A stretch of 64,000 bases of DNA from Acetobacter indonesiensis (GCF_000963945.1 NZ_BAMW01000030.1:124001-188000); one strand, 5' to 3'. Positions 45,327-55,436 are shown, counted from the stretch's first letter. Notes: generated by a model not told the origin, from the letters alone. Made by a program: numbers and translations.

Positions 45327-45830
45327 ATGAATAACATTTTTCACGAAGCAGGCTTCTGGGTCGCTGTTTCTTTCGTTCTGTTCTTTGTTTTCTTTGGTCG
45401 CAAACTGTGGGGCCCCATCACTGCGGTGCTGGATAGCCGTGCAGCCCGCATTCGCGAAGAGCTTGATGAAGCTGCTCGTTTGCGCCGCGAAGCCGAGCAG
45501 ATGCTGGAAGATGCCACGCGTGAGCGTGAGCAGGCTCTGGTTGAAGCGAAATCTGTTGTTGAGCAGTCTCGCAAGCATGCGGCTGAAGTCGCGGAAAAAG
45601 CCCGCGCTGAAGCTGAAGAAGCTGTGAAACGTCACGAGCAGATGGCTTATGACCGTATTGCCGCTGTTGAACGTGCTGCTGCAAAAGAAGTGCGTCAGGT
45701 TGCAATTGATGTTGCTGTTGAGGCAGCCCGCGGTGTGATCAGCCAGTCTCTGGACGCACAGAAAGCTGAATCATTGGTTGATAAAGCCATTGCTGACCTG
45801 CCCGCCGCTCTGGCGCGCCAGGCTGCCTGA
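45327..45830 (+). CDS. atpF: ATP synthase F0 subunit b
   Basis: 167 residues, N-terminal membrane helix (WVAVSFVLFFVFFGRKLWGP) and coiled-coil stalk. It pairs with b' in photosynthetic and alphaproteobacterial enzymes. It ends the F0 set; the F1 genes (atpHAGDC) are not in the window. Confidence 0.95.
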   Translation: MNNIFHEAGFWVAVSFVLFFVFFGRKLWGPITAVLDSRAARIREELDEAARLRREAEQMLEDATREREQALVEAKSVVEQSRKHAAEVAEKARAEAEEAVKRHEQMAYDRIAAVERAAAKEVRQVAIDVAVEAARGVISQSLDAQKAESLVDKAIADLPAALARQAA

Positions 45831-45857
45831 GTTCAGCTCTGTGCTGATTGATCAGGT

Positions 45858-46613
45858 TTGACAGAACATACCTCTCTCCGGAGTGACACCACTCCGGTCC
45901 TGAGCATTGTTATCGCTGTTCTTGATGAACGCGATAACCTGCCTTTCGTCTGCAAGGAGCTGGCTGAAGCCTGCCAGAGCCTTCCCCCGACAGAAATTGT
46001 TTTTGTTGATGATGGCAGCCGGGATGACACGGTTGCTGTGCTTCAGCAGATGCGGGCTGAATGTCTCCCCAATTTGCGGGTTTTATCCCACGACCGTTGC
46101 TGCGGTAAATCCGCTGCCCTGCGTACCGGCATTACGGCCGCAAAGGGCGAATGGATTGCTACCATTGATGGCGATGGGCAGGATGATCCGCGTGAACTGA
46201 TCGCCCTGCTGCGTCTGGCTCGCTCGGCTAACGGCACACCGCCTTTGGTCGTAGGTGTGCGTACGCGCAGGAAAGATGGCTGGTCTCGTCGCTTTGCGAC
46301 CCGCTTTGCCAATGGTTTGCGTCGTCGCCTTTTACGTGATGATTGCCCGGATACGGGTGCGCCTATCAAACTGTTTCAGCGGGATGCTTTTTTACGGTTG
46401 CCGCAGTTTGAAGGTCTGCATCGTTTCCTGCCGGCATTATTCGGTTCGTATGGCGTGCCGCTTCTATGCCACCCGGTCAAACATCGGCCTCGTCTGCATG
46501 GCCAGTCAAAATATACCAACTTCAATCGCGCGCTTGTCGGCATTCGAGACCTGCTGGGCGTGATCTGGTTGCGAAACCGCACTCGGTTGCCAAAATCGGT
46601 CCGTGAATGCTGA
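45858..46613 (+). CDS. Family 2 glycosyltransferase, ArnC/DPM-like
   Basis: 251 residues from TTG 45858. The GT2 fold shows VLSIVIAVLDERDN, the DxD region ATIDGDGQDDPRE and RSKNGD-type loop SANGTPP, typical of polyprenyl-phosphate sugar transferases. It has no obvious membrane span, unlike E. coli ArnC, so the product lipid is probably made at the membrane face by the soluble domain. The next gene starts inside its last codons. Confidence 0.85.
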   Translation: MTEHTSLRSDTTPVLSIVIAVLDERDNLPFVCKELAEACQSLPPTEIVFVDDGSRDDTVAVLQQMRAECLPNLRVLSHDRCCGKSAALRTGITAAKGEWIATIDGDGQDDPRELIALLRLARSANGTPPLVVGVRTRRKDGWSRRFATRFANGLRRRLLRDDCPDTGAPIKLFQRDAFLRLPQFEGLHRFLPALFGSYGVPLLCHPVKHRPRLHGQSKYTNFNRALVGIRDLLGVIWLRNRTRLPKSVREC

Positions 46614-48289
46614 AACCTCAGTCGGGCACACAGCCCTTGCCAGGTCGTGTTCTCGCTCTGCTGGGGTTATTCGCTTTTCTGCTGTTCCTGCCTGGACGGG
46701 CGTCAACGCCCCCCTTTGACCGGGACGAGCCTCGCTATATGGAAGCGACGGCCCAAATGCTTGAAAGCGGCAATTTTGTTGATGTTCGCTTTCAGGACAA
46801 GCCCCGCTATTTGCAGCCAGCAGGAATATACTGGCTGGAAGCTGCGGCTGTAGCTGCGTCCGGCACGCTGCCTGATCGGGCTGTATGGCCCTACCGTGTG
46901 CCGTCCTTACTGGCCATGTCAGCGTCCGTAATGCTCACAGCCTGGATGGGCTCGGTTCTGTTCGGTGCCCCAGCCGGGATTGCGGCGGCGGTCATGTTCA
47001 TGGTGTCTGTGCTGGTTACGGCTGAAAGCCGGATGGGCACCATTGATTCCTGCTTGTTGTTAACGGTTTTGCTGGCGCAGGTCGCCGTGCTTCGTGCGCT
47101 GCTTGATTGTGAACGGCAAAAGAGCACGGTCTGGCAAACACCTGTTCTGTTCTGGGCTGCTATTGGCTGCGGGCTTATGCTCAAAGGGCCTGTTATTCTT
47201 ATTCCGTCACTGGCAACGCCGCTTGCCATGGCGTGGGTTGACCGTAATTTCACCCTCTGGCTGCGGTTGCGTCCTTCATGGGGTTGGCTGATCTCGCTGG
47301 CTATTTTGCTGCCGTGGTGTGTTGCCATTGGTGTTGTCAGTCACGGTGAATTTTTCCGGAACGCGGTCGGTACAAATTTTCTGGGTAAGGTCTCTTCAGG
47401 CCAGCAGGCGCATGGTTTGCCACCCGGGTACCATGTTCTTGTTTTTCTAATTGCATTTTGGCCGGGGTCTTTTTTTGTGGCGGCCACGCTGCCAGCCATA
47501 TGGAAAAACCGGACCACACAGGCTGTAAAATATTTGCTGTGCTGGATTCTTCCGCACTGGCTGGTATTTGAAGCCATTGCAACCAAACTGCCGCACTATG
47601 TGCTGCCCACCTATCCTGCCATTGCCATTCTGACAGCAGGCATGCTGGTGCGTGGCGCGCCGGTCTGGAATGAATGGCCAAAAGCCATCTGGGCGCGGGT
47701 GCTTTTGGGGGTTTATGGCGTTGCCTGGCTTCTGGTCGGGCTGGCGCTCTCTGTGGCAGGGCCGGTGCTTTTATGGAAAGTGGAGCACGTTGTCTCTCCC
47801 GCAGCCCTGATACTGGCTGCCGGGTGTCTGCCTCTGATAGTGCTTGCCTCTGCCTTGATCTGGAAGTCTGAGCTCCGCAAGGCGCTCCTTACCAGTGCCG
47901 CGTGTGCAGCGCTTCTTTATGTCGGGCTTTTTCTGGTTGTGGTGCCGCGCCTGCATAGTATCTGGCTGGCACCCCGCTTGGCTGATTTAGTGAAGACACA
48001 TCGCCCATGTTCGCAGACAGAAGTGGCGTCAGTCTCCTTTTCTGAACCCAGTTTGGTTTTTTTACTTGGGGGCAAGGTCAAGTTGGTTGGCGCACAGCAG
48101 GCCGCCACCATGATGCTGAATAATCGTGCGTGTGCGGTCGCATTGGTTGATGATCATGACAAAGAACAGTTCCTGTCAGCACTGGGCGACGCACGGAGCA
48201 AAGTTGTGTCTCACGGTACCGTATCCGGGCTGAATTATTCAAACGGACACCATCTGAACATCAGTCTTTACGGACTATCTGCTGAATAA
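46607..48289 (+). CDS. ArnT-like (GT39/83) glycosyltransferase, multispan
   Basis: 560 residues. The first periplasmic loop has the catalytic acidic pair of this superfamily in PPFDRDEPRYMEATAQMLES, and about 12 hydrophobic segments follow. It resembles ArnT, which transfers aminoarabinose to lipid A, and related polyprenyl-sugar transferases. The 7-base overlap with the GT2 gene means the pair probably makes and uses one lipid-linked sugar. The sugar itself is unknown; other arn genes are not in the window. Confidence 0.82.
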   Translation: MLKPQSGTQPLPGRVLALLGLFAFLLFLPGRASTPPFDRDEPRYMEATAQMLESGNFVDVRFQDKPRYLQPAGIYWLEAAAVAASGTLPDRAVWPYRVPSLLAMSASVMLTAWMGSVLFGAPAGIAAAVMFMVSVLVTAESRMGTIDSCLLLTVLLAQVAVLRALLDCERQKSTVWQTPVLFWAAIGCGLMLKGPVILIPSLATPLAMAWVDRNFTLWLRLRPSWGWLISLAILLPWCVAIGVVSHGEFFRNAVGTNFLGKVSSGQQAHGLPPGYHVLVFLIAFWPGSFFVAATLPAIWKNRTTQAVKYLLCWILPHWLVFEAIATKLPHYVLPTYPAIAILTAGMLVRGAPVWNEWPKAIWARVLLGVYGVAWLLVGLALSVAGPVLLWKVEHVVSPAALILAAGCLPLIVLASALIWKSELRKALLTSAACAALLYVGLFLVVVPRLHSIWLAPRLADLVKTHRPCSQTEVASVSFSEPSLVFLLGGKVKLVGAQQAATMMLNNRACAVALVDDHDKEQFLSALGDARSKVVSHGTVSGLNYSNGHHLNISLYGLSAE

Positions 48290-48418
48290 TAATTGCTGAC
48301 CGTTTTTCGCTAAAGCGCGGCAAGCTGGTTTGCTCATTCACAGAGCATGATGCGCCGCTATGGTCTGGTAAATTAACCTGACTGGCTTGTTTTATTGTTT
48401 TGTGTGGGAGAGGAAAAG

Positions 48419-48494
48419 TGGTGCCCGCTGGCGGATTCGAACCACCGGCCCCATCATTACGAATGACGTGCTCTACCAACTGAGCTAAGCGGGC
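48419..48494 (-). tRNA. tRNA-Thr (anticodon CGT)
   Basis: Complete cloverleaf on the minus strand: acceptor GCCCGCT/AGCGGGC, D arm GCTCAGTTGGTAGAGC, anticodon stem CGTCA/TGATG with loop TTCGTAA (CGT reads ACG), T arm GGTGGTTCGAATCCACC, discriminator A and an encoded CCA. Confidence 0.96.
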
Positions 48495-48665
48495 ATAACC
48501 AATTTTCGAAGCGCTGGTTATCACGGCATATACGCAAACGCAACGGGCTGGCAGCCAAAAAAATGCGATAGAGTGCTATTCTATGGCTTCCTGTTGTGCT
48601 CGCATGGCTGCAATTTGGTGCGTTAGCTATTACCCACTCCGTTTTTTCGTTCTAAGGTCGGTTTC

Positions 48666-50153
48666 ATGAACGCGTCACATTTTACAGCCCTGTTGCGAGA
48701 GGCCGTTATGCCCGTGCAGGATTCGTCTGTAGATGAAAGTCAGCACGTTCATAATGTTGAAGGTGCGGTGGAATGCCCGTGCTGCGGGCTGTTTCAGAAA
48801 CTGCCGCCGCTTGAGCCGGGCACACAGGCACGGTGTTTACGCTGTAACCAGAGCCTAGACCGTCGGAACAAGACAGCACCGATTGCAACACCTTTGGCGT
48901 TTTGTATCAGTTCGGCTGCTCTTTATCTGGCCATGCTGTTTTCAACCCTGATGATGCTTGACCTGTATGGGCGTCAGCGCACGGTTGATATTATTACCGG
49001 CCCAATAGAACTGCTGCATGAAGGCTGGGGTGAAGTCGGGGTGCTGGTTGCCATTGCCACCATCCTCGCCCCCGGTGTGGTTATCGGCATGATGGGCATG
49101 ATCCTGACCGCAGCGCTCAGGCCGACCTTGCCCTCCTGGGTGCCACATCTGCTAAAGTGGTATGAATTGCTGCGCCCGTGGTCCATGGTCGAAGTTTATA
49201 TTCTGGGCGTATTTGTTGCCTACACCAAGCTGGTTGATCTGGCTTTTGTGCAGGTCGGGGCCGCAGTTTATCTGGTGGCTGGCCTGATGGTGACCATGGC
49301 GGCAACCGATGCCACACTTGACACAGAACTGATCTGGCAGCAGCGCAAGATTGATCCCTTCATGCGCACCATGAATGGCAAGCGTATTGCCCTAAGTGCT
49401 GTTTCTGCTGAAGAAGGCGCATTGGCACCGTCTGACAATCGGGTCTCCTGTCCGGCATGTGGGTTAGTGCTTGAATTTGATCGCGCTGTTCACAAGACGG
49501 AACCTGTCGGTTTTTGCCCACGCTGTGGTCACGTTGTCAGACGCCGCCGGGCAAACAGCATTTCTCGTACCATGGCGCTGCTGGCGTCAGCCATTGTGTT
49601 TTATGTGCCAGCCAACCTCTACCCCGTCATGACGGTTATCAAGATGGGCAACGGGTCAGGGCATACCATTGTCGAAGGGGCGATAGAACTGTGGCAGGAC
49701 GACATGATTCCTTTGTCCTTGCTGGTTCTGTTTGCCAGCGTCACGGTACCGGTACTGAAAGTGGTCGGGCTGATTGTCATGGTAACCGCGACGCATCGGC
49801 GGTCGGCCAAGGGGCTGGTTTTTCGCTCAAAACTGTATCGTGTTATTGATATCGTAGGTCGTTGGTCCATGATTGACGTGTTTATGGTGTCTATTCTTGT
49901 GGCTGTTGTGCGTTTCAGTCACATGGCCAGCATTACGGCCAATGGCGGCATGGTCTGTTTTGCCGCAGTGGTTGTGCTGACAATTTTTGCGGTGCACACA
50001 TTTGACCCCCGTCTGATGTGGGATGCCGTTGAAGAAAAAGACGGTGCACACTCTGATACCCCCCGCTCTTCCGTGGGGGCAGATCAGCCGGGTCACACCC
50101 GGCAGGAGAGTGCAGGGGCATATCTGGGTAATATGGAGCCGGACAGGGCGTGA
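48666..50153 (+). CDS. pqiA: Paraquat-inducible protein A (PqiA)
   Basis: 495 residues with two PqiA units, each a zinc-ribbon CxxC...CxxC (CPCCGLF...CLRCN near residue 37 and CPACGL...CPRCG near 262) followed by four hydrophobic segments. The inner-membrane partner of the MCE protein PqiB. pqiA, pqiB and pqiC are contiguous; the pqiB start overlaps by 4 bases. Confidence 0.93.
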   Translation: MNASHFTALLREAVMPVQDSSVDESQHVHNVEGAVECPCCGLFQKLPPLEPGTQARCLRCNQSLDRRNKTAPIATPLAFCISSAALYLAMLFSTLMMLDLYGRQRTVDIITGPIELLHEGWGEVGVLVAIATILAPGVVIGMMGMILTAALRPTLPSWVPHLLKWYELLRPWSMVEVYILGVFVAYTKLVDLAFVQVGAAVYLVAGLMVTMAATDATLDTELIWQQRKIDPFMRTMNGKRIALSAVSAEEGALAPSDNRVSCPACGLVLEFDRAVHKTEPVGFCPRCGHVVRRRRANSISRTMALLASAIVFYVPANLYPVMTVIKMGNGSGHTIVEGAIELWQDDMIPLSLLVLFASVTVPVLKVVGLIVMVTATHRRSAKGLVFRSKLYRVIDIVGRWSMIDVFMVSILVAVVRFSHMASITANGGMVCFAAVVVLTIFAVHTFDPRLMWDAVEEKDGAHSDTPRSSVGADQPGHTRQESAGAYLGNMEPDRA

Positions 50154-51856
50154 ACGGGCAGAATTCTCATCAGTCTCCTCAGGATAATAACGACAGCATC
50201 ATGCCTGATGCTGTCGTGCGGCGTATCCGGTTTTCCATTATCTGGATTATCCCTCTTGTTTCCGTCCTGATTGCCGGGTTTCTGGTCTGGCGTAGCTTCG
50301 CCAATAACGGGCCAGAAATTACGGTTATGTTCGATACGGCCGATGGCCTGACCAGTGGTCAGACACAGGTCAAGAACAAGGCCGTGGTGCTGGGTACCGT
50401 GCAGGGGATCTCCCTGACGGACGATCTGCGCCATGTTCTTGTCCGTATCCGCATGAACTCGGGCACCAGCCCCATGCTGACAGATAAGGCGCGATTCTGG
50501 GTGGTACGGCCCCGCATTAACGGGGCCAGTATTACCGGGCTGGAAACAGTCATGTCTGGCGCATACATAGCATTTGACCCCGGCCCGGATGGGAAAAGCG
50601 GGGACAAAGGGCGGCACATCAGCGAATTTCGCGGTCTTGAAGCGCCTCCCGGTGTGCGGTCTGATCAACCGGGGCGGACATATACCCTGATCGCACCCAG
50701 TATCGGCTCAATCGGGCAGGGGGCCCCTGTCTTCTTCCGCGATGTCGATGTGGGTGAAGTGCTGGGCTACACCATGCCGCCCGGTGGGCGAGGGCCTATC
50801 CTCATTCAGTTGTTCGTGCGCGAACCGTATGACCATTACCTTTATACGGATACCCGGTTCTGGAACGTGTCCGGTGTCACGGTCGGTTTTGGTGCTGGCG
50901 GCCTGAAAGTTCAGTTGCAGTCTATACAGGCTCTTTTTTCTGGTGGTGTGGCGTTCGGCCTGCCGCGTGAGGAAAATCATACCCAGGGCGATGAAGCACA
51001 GGCCGATACAGTCTTCAAACTGTATGACAGCAAGGAAGAAGCTGACAGCGCGGGCTATCATGAGCGCGTACCACTGGCGACGTATGTGACGTCATCCGTC
51101 AAAGGGCTGGCACCGGGTAGTCAGGTGACCATGTTCGGGATTCAGATTGGCAATGTCACCAGTGTCAAACTTGATCTGGACCAGAAAGCGGGTCACCCGC
51201 GTGTGCGGATTGGCATGCAGATTCAGCCTGAACGCGTGCTTGACCCGAAAGATATTAAACACGGCGCATTGACCGAGATGTTCAAAACCTTGGTTGAAAA
51301 TGGTCTGCGTGCCTCAACAGACAGTGCCAGTCTGTTGACGGGTGAAACCATGATCTCCCTGAACTTCGTGAAAAATCCGCCCCCTGCCAGCACCAGCATG
51401 GAAGGCCAGACGCTGGTTATTCCAAGCCAGCCGGGCGGCATGAACGGGATTATGGACTCGCTTTCCACCGTGGCATCCCGTCTGGCTGCCATGCCGTTTG
51501 AACAGATTGGCGTGAATGCCAATAACCTGCTGGCGAATGCAGACAAGACATTAACCAGCCCTGACGTGAAGCAGTCACTCAGCAGCCTGAAAGAGTCGCT
51601 CAAGAACCTTCAGGCCATGAGCACCCAGATGCGCAATGGCATCGGCCCGCTGATGCAGCGTCTACCAGAAATGACCAACCAGCTTGATCAGACCTTGCAG
51701 AATGCCAACCGTCTGTTGGCCAGCTATGGTGGAAACAGTGATTTCCATCGCAGCCTGCAAAGCATGGTGCTGCAACTGGGGCAGGCTGCGCGCTCGCTTC
51801 GCTTCCTGTCAGACTTCCTGACAAACCACCCCGGTGCCCTGATATCTGGACGGTAA
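50150..51856 (+). CDS. pqiB: MCE-family lipid-transport protein PqiB
   Basis: 568 residues with one N-terminal membrane helix (IIWIIPLVSVLIAGFLVWRS) and three MCE modules (about residues 45-135, 165-260 and 300-400), then a long helical C-terminal region. In E. coli PqiB hexamers form a syringe-like channel spanning the periplasm for lipid movement. Confidence 0.93.
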   Translation: MNGQNSHQSPQDNNDSIMPDAVVRRIRFSIIWIIPLVSVLIAGFLVWRSFANNGPEITVMFDTADGLTSGQTQVKNKAVVLGTVQGISLTDDLRHVLVRIRMNSGTSPMLTDKARFWVVRPRINGASITGLETVMSGAYIAFDPGPDGKSGDKGRHISEFRGLEAPPGVRSDQPGRTYTLIAPSIGSIGQGAPVFFRDVDVGEVLGYTMPPGGRGPILIQLFVREPYDHYLYTDTRFWNVSGVTVGFGAGGLKVQLQSIQALFSGGVAFGLPREENHTQGDEAQADTVFKLYDSKEEADSAGYHERVPLATYVTSSVKGLAPGSQVTMFGIQIGNVTSVKLDLDQKAGHPRVRIGMQIQPERVLDPKDIKHGALTEMFKTLVENGLRASTDSASLLTGETMISLNFVKNPPPASTSMEGQTLVIPSQPGGMNGIMDSLSTVASRLAAMPFEQIGVNANNLLANADKTLTSPDVKQSLSSLKESLKNLQAMSTQMRNGIGPLMQRLPEMTNQLDQTLQNANRLLASYGGNSDFHRSLQSMVLQLGQAARSLRFLSDFLTNHPGALISGR

Positions 51857-51860
51857 CGCT

Positions 51861-52565
51861 ATGAAAAACGATTATTCCGCACAGCCAGCACAGGCTCTTT
51901 CTACCCGCCGTAGCGTGTTGCTGGGGGCTGCCGGGCTTGGGGTCATGGCCACGACGTTAACTGCTTGCTCGGGTGCCGGGCCAACGCTTTATACGCTTTC
52001 CGTCGTGCCGGGGCAGCCAGTTCCGGGTGGACCGCGCTATGTCGAGGTACGCCAACCGACCATTGCATCAGGTCTGGATCGTGATCGGATTGTCACCAAA
52101 GATACCGGATACAAACTGACAGTTTCCTCCGGCGAGGCATGGGGCGATTCCTTGGCAGGGCAGATCAGCCGCACTTTGGCTGGGGACCTGGCCCAGCGTT
52201 TACCGGGTACAGCCGTTTTTGCTGAAAATGATGCCGTCACCACCCAGCCAGACGCGTATGTAGAACTTTCCGTAACCCGTTTTTCTGAAGGACCATCCGG
52301 CAAGGCTGAAATTGAGGCATCGCTTTCTGTTCAGCCGGCATTGGCTGGTGCGCCTTCAGGCAGCGCAAAGGTTTTTCTTCAACGGGTTTCAGTGCAGGGC
52401 GCAAGCACTGCCAGCACTATTTCCCTGGTTGAAGCGCTCAGCCAGTTGCTGGGGCAGATTGCCGATACGGCTGCTGCCCAGTTGCGTCTGTTGCCACCAA
52501 CGATTCAGGCACAACCAGATCAAATAGTGCCTGAAAATACGAAATCTTATGGTAAATCCCGCTGA
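51861..52565 (+). CDS. pqiC: PqiC-type outer-membrane lipoprotein
   Basis: 234 residues with lipobox LTAC (C36) after an unusual start containing TRRSVLLGAAGLGVMA (Tat-like twin arginine). The mature ABC-transport auxiliary domain begins PTLYTLSVVPGQP. It would anchor the PqiB tube at the outer membrane. It closes the operon. Confidence 0.9.
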   Translation: MKNDYSAQPAQALSTRRSVLLGAAGLGVMATTLTACSGAGPTLYTLSVVPGQPVPGGPRYVEVRQPTIASGLDRDRIVTKDTGYKLTVSSGEAWGDSLAGQISRTLAGDLAQRLPGTAVFAENDAVTTQPDAYVELSVTRFSEGPSGKAEIEASLSVQPALAGAPSGSAKVFLQRVSVQGASTASTISLVEALSQLLGQIADTAAAQLRLLPPTIQAQPDQIVPENTKSYGKSR

Positions 52566-52618
52566 CAGAAGGTTGGCTTAACGGGGTAAGCTTCTTCTGT
52601 TTTTTAGGTGGAAGACAT

Positions 52619-52656
52619 AAAAAATGGCGGCTTCTTAGAAAGAGGCCGCCATTTTT
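52619..52656. terminator. Bidirectional terminator between pqiC and purF
   Basis: AAAAATGGCGGC and GCCGCCATTTTT form a 12-bp stem with A and T tracts on each side, between convergent operons. Confidence 0.92.
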
Positions 52657-52681
52657 ATTATCGTATTAGAAAAGGCTGAAC

Positions 52682-54163
52682 TCAGGCTGTGCCTTCACCA
52701 AATTCCCGGTCATGGTCAATCAACGGAATGGGGTAGTCACCGGTGAAGCAGGCATCGCAGTAGCGTTCACGGTAAGCGGTGCGGCTTTCATGCCCCATGG
52801 CACGATACAGACCATCGAGCGAGATAAACGCCAGACTATCAACGCCAATCAGTTCTGCCATTTTGGCCAGATCATGGTTTGCAGCCAGCAGGTGGCTGCG
52901 TTCAGGCGTATCAATACCGTAGAAGCAGGAATGTTTGGTCGGAGGAGAGGAGATGCGCATATGCACTTCCTTTGCCCCAGCCGCCCGGACCATATCCACA
53001 ATCTTGCGCGATGTTGTGCCGCGTACGATAGAATCATCCACCAGAATAACCCGCTTGCCATCCAGCGCAGGCCGGTTGGGGGAATGCTTCATTTTTACGC
53101 CCAGATTACGAATCTGGTCCGTGGGCTCAATGAAGGTGCGGCCAACATAATGGTTGCGGATAATACCCAGTTCAAACGGAATACCACTGGCTTCAGCATA
53201 GCCCATGGCAGAAGGCACCCCTGAATCAGGGACCGGCACCACAACGTCTGCATCCACGCCGCTTTCCAAGGCCAGTTCATGGCCAATCTGTTTGCGCACA
53301 CCGTAAACCGGCAGGCCTTCCAGCACGGAATCGGGGCGGGCAAAGTAGATATATTCAAACACGCAGAAATGCGGCTTGGTCTCTCCAAATGGGCGCAGGG
53401 AGCGGATACCGTTTTTGTCGATAATGACCAGTTCCCCGGCTTCGACATCCCGCACATATTCCGCGCCGATAATATCCAGCCCACAGGTTTCTGATGCCAG
53501 AACCCAGCTGCCGTCAGACCCTTCTTCACCCGGCAGGCGGCCGAGTACCAGTGGGCGCACACCCATGGGGTCGCGCACCCCCATCAGGGCGTCCTTGTGC
53601 AGAACGACAAGAGAGTAGGCCCCTGTCACGCGCTTTAACGCATCAATCAGCCGGTCTTCCACCGTGGCATACAGGGATGTGGCAATCAGATGCACAAACA
53701 CTTCCGTATCCATGGTGGACTGGAACAGACAACCACGGCGGATGAGTTCTTTGCGGAGTGTTTCTGAATTGGTCAGGTTGCCGTTATGCGCCACAGCCAG
53801 ACCGCCGAATGCAAATTCAGCAAACAGTGGCTGCACGTTGCGCAACAACGTTGCCCCGGTTGTTGCGTACCGGTTGTGCCCAATGGCGCGGTCGCCTTTC
53901 AGGGTGGCCATGACGCGGGGGTCATTAAAGACATCCCCAACCAGACCAAGCCCGCGGTGGGAATGGAACTGGGTGTCATAAGACACAATTCCTGCGGCTT
54001 CCTGACCGCGATGTTGCAGGGCGTGCAGACCCAAGGCAGTCAGGGCAGCGGCATCCTTGGCATTCCAGATTCCAAAAACCGCACATTCTTCATGCGGATG
54101 GTCATCGTCATGGCAGGGGGTGCCGGCGGGCGGGGAAAAACAGGTGGCATCGTGGGCGTGCAT
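52682..54163 (-). CDS. purF: Amidophosphoribosyltransferase
   Basis: First committed step of purine synthesis. From ATG 54163 (GGAGG 12 bases upstream) the protein has 493 residues. The N-terminal glutaminase nucleophile is the Cys of EECAVFGIW, exposed after removal of a roughly 26-residue propeptide that is His/Asp-rich here. RHRGQEAAGI and the PRPP-binding loop VILVDDSIVRGTTSRK are intact. cvpA lies just upstream on the same strand, as in E. coli. Confidence 0.96.
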   Translation of the reverse strand: MHAHDATCFSPPAGTPCHDDDHPHEECAVFGIWNAKDAAALTALGLHALQHRGQEAAGIVSYDTQFHSHRGLGLVGDVFNDPRVMATLKGDRAIGHNRYATTGATLLRNVQPLFAEFAFGGLAVAHNGNLTNSETLRKELIRRGCLFQSTMDTEVFVHLIATSLYATVEDRLIDALKRVTGAYSLVVLHKDALMGVRDPMGVRPLVLGRLPGEEGSDGSWVLASETCGLDIIGAEYVRDVEAGELVIIDKNGIRSLRPFGETKPHFCVFEYIYFARPDSVLEGLPVYGVRKQIGHELALESGVDADVVVPVPDSGVPSAMGYAEASGIPFELGIIRNHYVGRTFIEPTDQIRNLGVKMKHSPNRPALDGKRVILVDDSIVRGTTSRKIVDMVRAAGAKEVHMRISSPPTKHSCFYGIDTPERSHLLAANHDLAKMAELIGVDSLAFISLDGLYRAMGHESRTAYRERYCDACFTGDYPIPLIDHDREFGEGTA

Positions 54164-54210
54164 GGGTGCGCAAGGCCTCCGCAATATAGCCGGACAGGGC
54201 AGCATAGGGA

Positions 54211-54735
54211 CTATAGGGTGGCGTCATGACCTGTGGCGCGCTTTGGCGCAACCCCTTTCGTGCCGAAATCAGGCAGGAAAGGTTGGATATAAGTTGTCGC
54301 AAGCCGAATATAAGGGGTCAGCTTCCCGTTCTCTTCAAGGGCCTGCATGTCTTCCGGCAGCATAAGCCATTCAGCCGCCATAAAAAGCAGCACCAGTAAA
54401 AATACCCCCCGAACAACTCCGAACAGCGCACCCAGTGTTCTGTCCAGCCCGCCAAGGGCGGCAATATGCACCAATCTGGTGATAATGCTGGTGAGCAGCG
54501 TAGCGGCAATCAGCAGAGCAATCAGCATCAGCCCGAACGCAGCAAAATCAGCCGCCAGATGATTGCTGATGTAGTTGCGCGTCAGGGGGATGACGGTTCC
54601 ATAATACCGGCATGCCAGAGCAATCGCGAAAATCCACCCCGCCAGCCCCAGTGCCTGACGGGTAAAACCCCGCCAGAAGCCGTGCAGGGTCGATAACCCG
54701 ACAAGAACAAGAGAAATAAGATCGATGGCTGCCAT
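54211..54735 (-). CDS. cvpA: CvpA-family membrane protein
   Basis: 174 residues with four hydrophobic segments, starting MAAIDLISLVLVGLSTLHGF and with WIFAIALACRYYG and GALFGVVRGVFLLVLLFMAAEW later. CvpA is needed for colicin V production and envelope integrity in E. coli. 47 bases before purF. Confidence 0.9.
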   Translation of the reverse strand: MAAIDLISLVLVGLSTLHGFWRGFTRQALGLAGWIFAIALACRYYGTVIPLTRNYISNHLAADFAAFGLMLIALLIAATLLTSIITRLVHIAALGGLDRTLGALFGVVRGVFLLVLLFMAAEWLMLPEDMQALEENGKLTPYIRLATTYIQPFLPDFGTKGVAPKRATGHDATL

Positions 54736-54809
54736 AAGGGTACGGTTACGCCAGACAGAGGTTAGGTGTCACGTCGGTTATCTGCCGTGGTAACTGCCAA
54801 ACAGTACAA

Positions 54810-55436
54810 TCAGGGCAGTTTGCTGGTAGAAATACGCCACGGCCGTGGAATCCGTCCTTCCCGCCGTTTGCGGTGGGGCGGTTGATTCAGGCGGTGGAAC
54901 AATTCTCCAACTTCAATCCGGCGCAAAATTTCCGTCCAGACTTCAACATCATCCAGACCGTGCAGATGCCAGATATCTGCCAGACTTTCCATAAACGCAG
55001 CGCTTTCGGTCAGAATATCCTGTCTGTTTTTTGCAATGAAGGCAGCGGTACAGGCCGTTGCATGCACACCGGCTTCATTACAGGTCCGTACCATGTCCTG
55101 CAGGGCATAAGGGGGTGTTGGCTGCCGATTGCCTGCTCCTGATTCCGAATCGGCTCCGGATGAAGAAACAGAAGAAGGGAGTGCCTTTGAACGGTCAGAA
55201 TGCAGCATTCCATCATGATGGGCAGGAGAAACGCTGCCGGTCAACTCCCTATCAACTGTCCTTTTGAGGAATGGAACGTGAATACGACGTTCCGGCAGGA
55301 ATACGGTGAAATTTATATATTTGCCAGCTATTTCCAAACGGAAAATGATGGGCAGGGCGGGCTTATGAACGTTGTTCTGCAACCTCAGGATAATTCGCTC
55401 TCGGCTCTCCAGATTACTCTCTCGAAAGCCTGACAC
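54810..55436 (-). CDS. Protein of unknown function, start uncertain
   Basis: Up to 208 residues. The C-terminal 110 residues look like a real helical protein (YALQDMVRTCNEAGVHATAC, FMESLADIWHLHGLDDVEVW, ILRRIEVGELFHRLN) ending in a basic tail. The first 75 residues are less convincing, and the true start may be a TTG or ATG near 55208-55235. It has a phasin-like amphipathic look, but I cannot assign a family. It abuts the transporter gene on the same strand (1 base apart). Confidence 0.5.
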   Translation of the reverse strand: MSGFRESNLESRERIILRLQNNVHKPALPIIFRLEIAGKYINFTVFLPERRIHVPFLKRTVDRELTGSVSPAHHDGMLHSDRSKALPSSVSSSGADSESGAGNRQPTPPYALQDMVRTCNEAGVHATACTAAFIAKNRQDILTESAAFMESLADIWHLHGLDDVEVWTEILRRIEVGELFHRLNQPPHRKRREGRIPRPWRISTSKLP

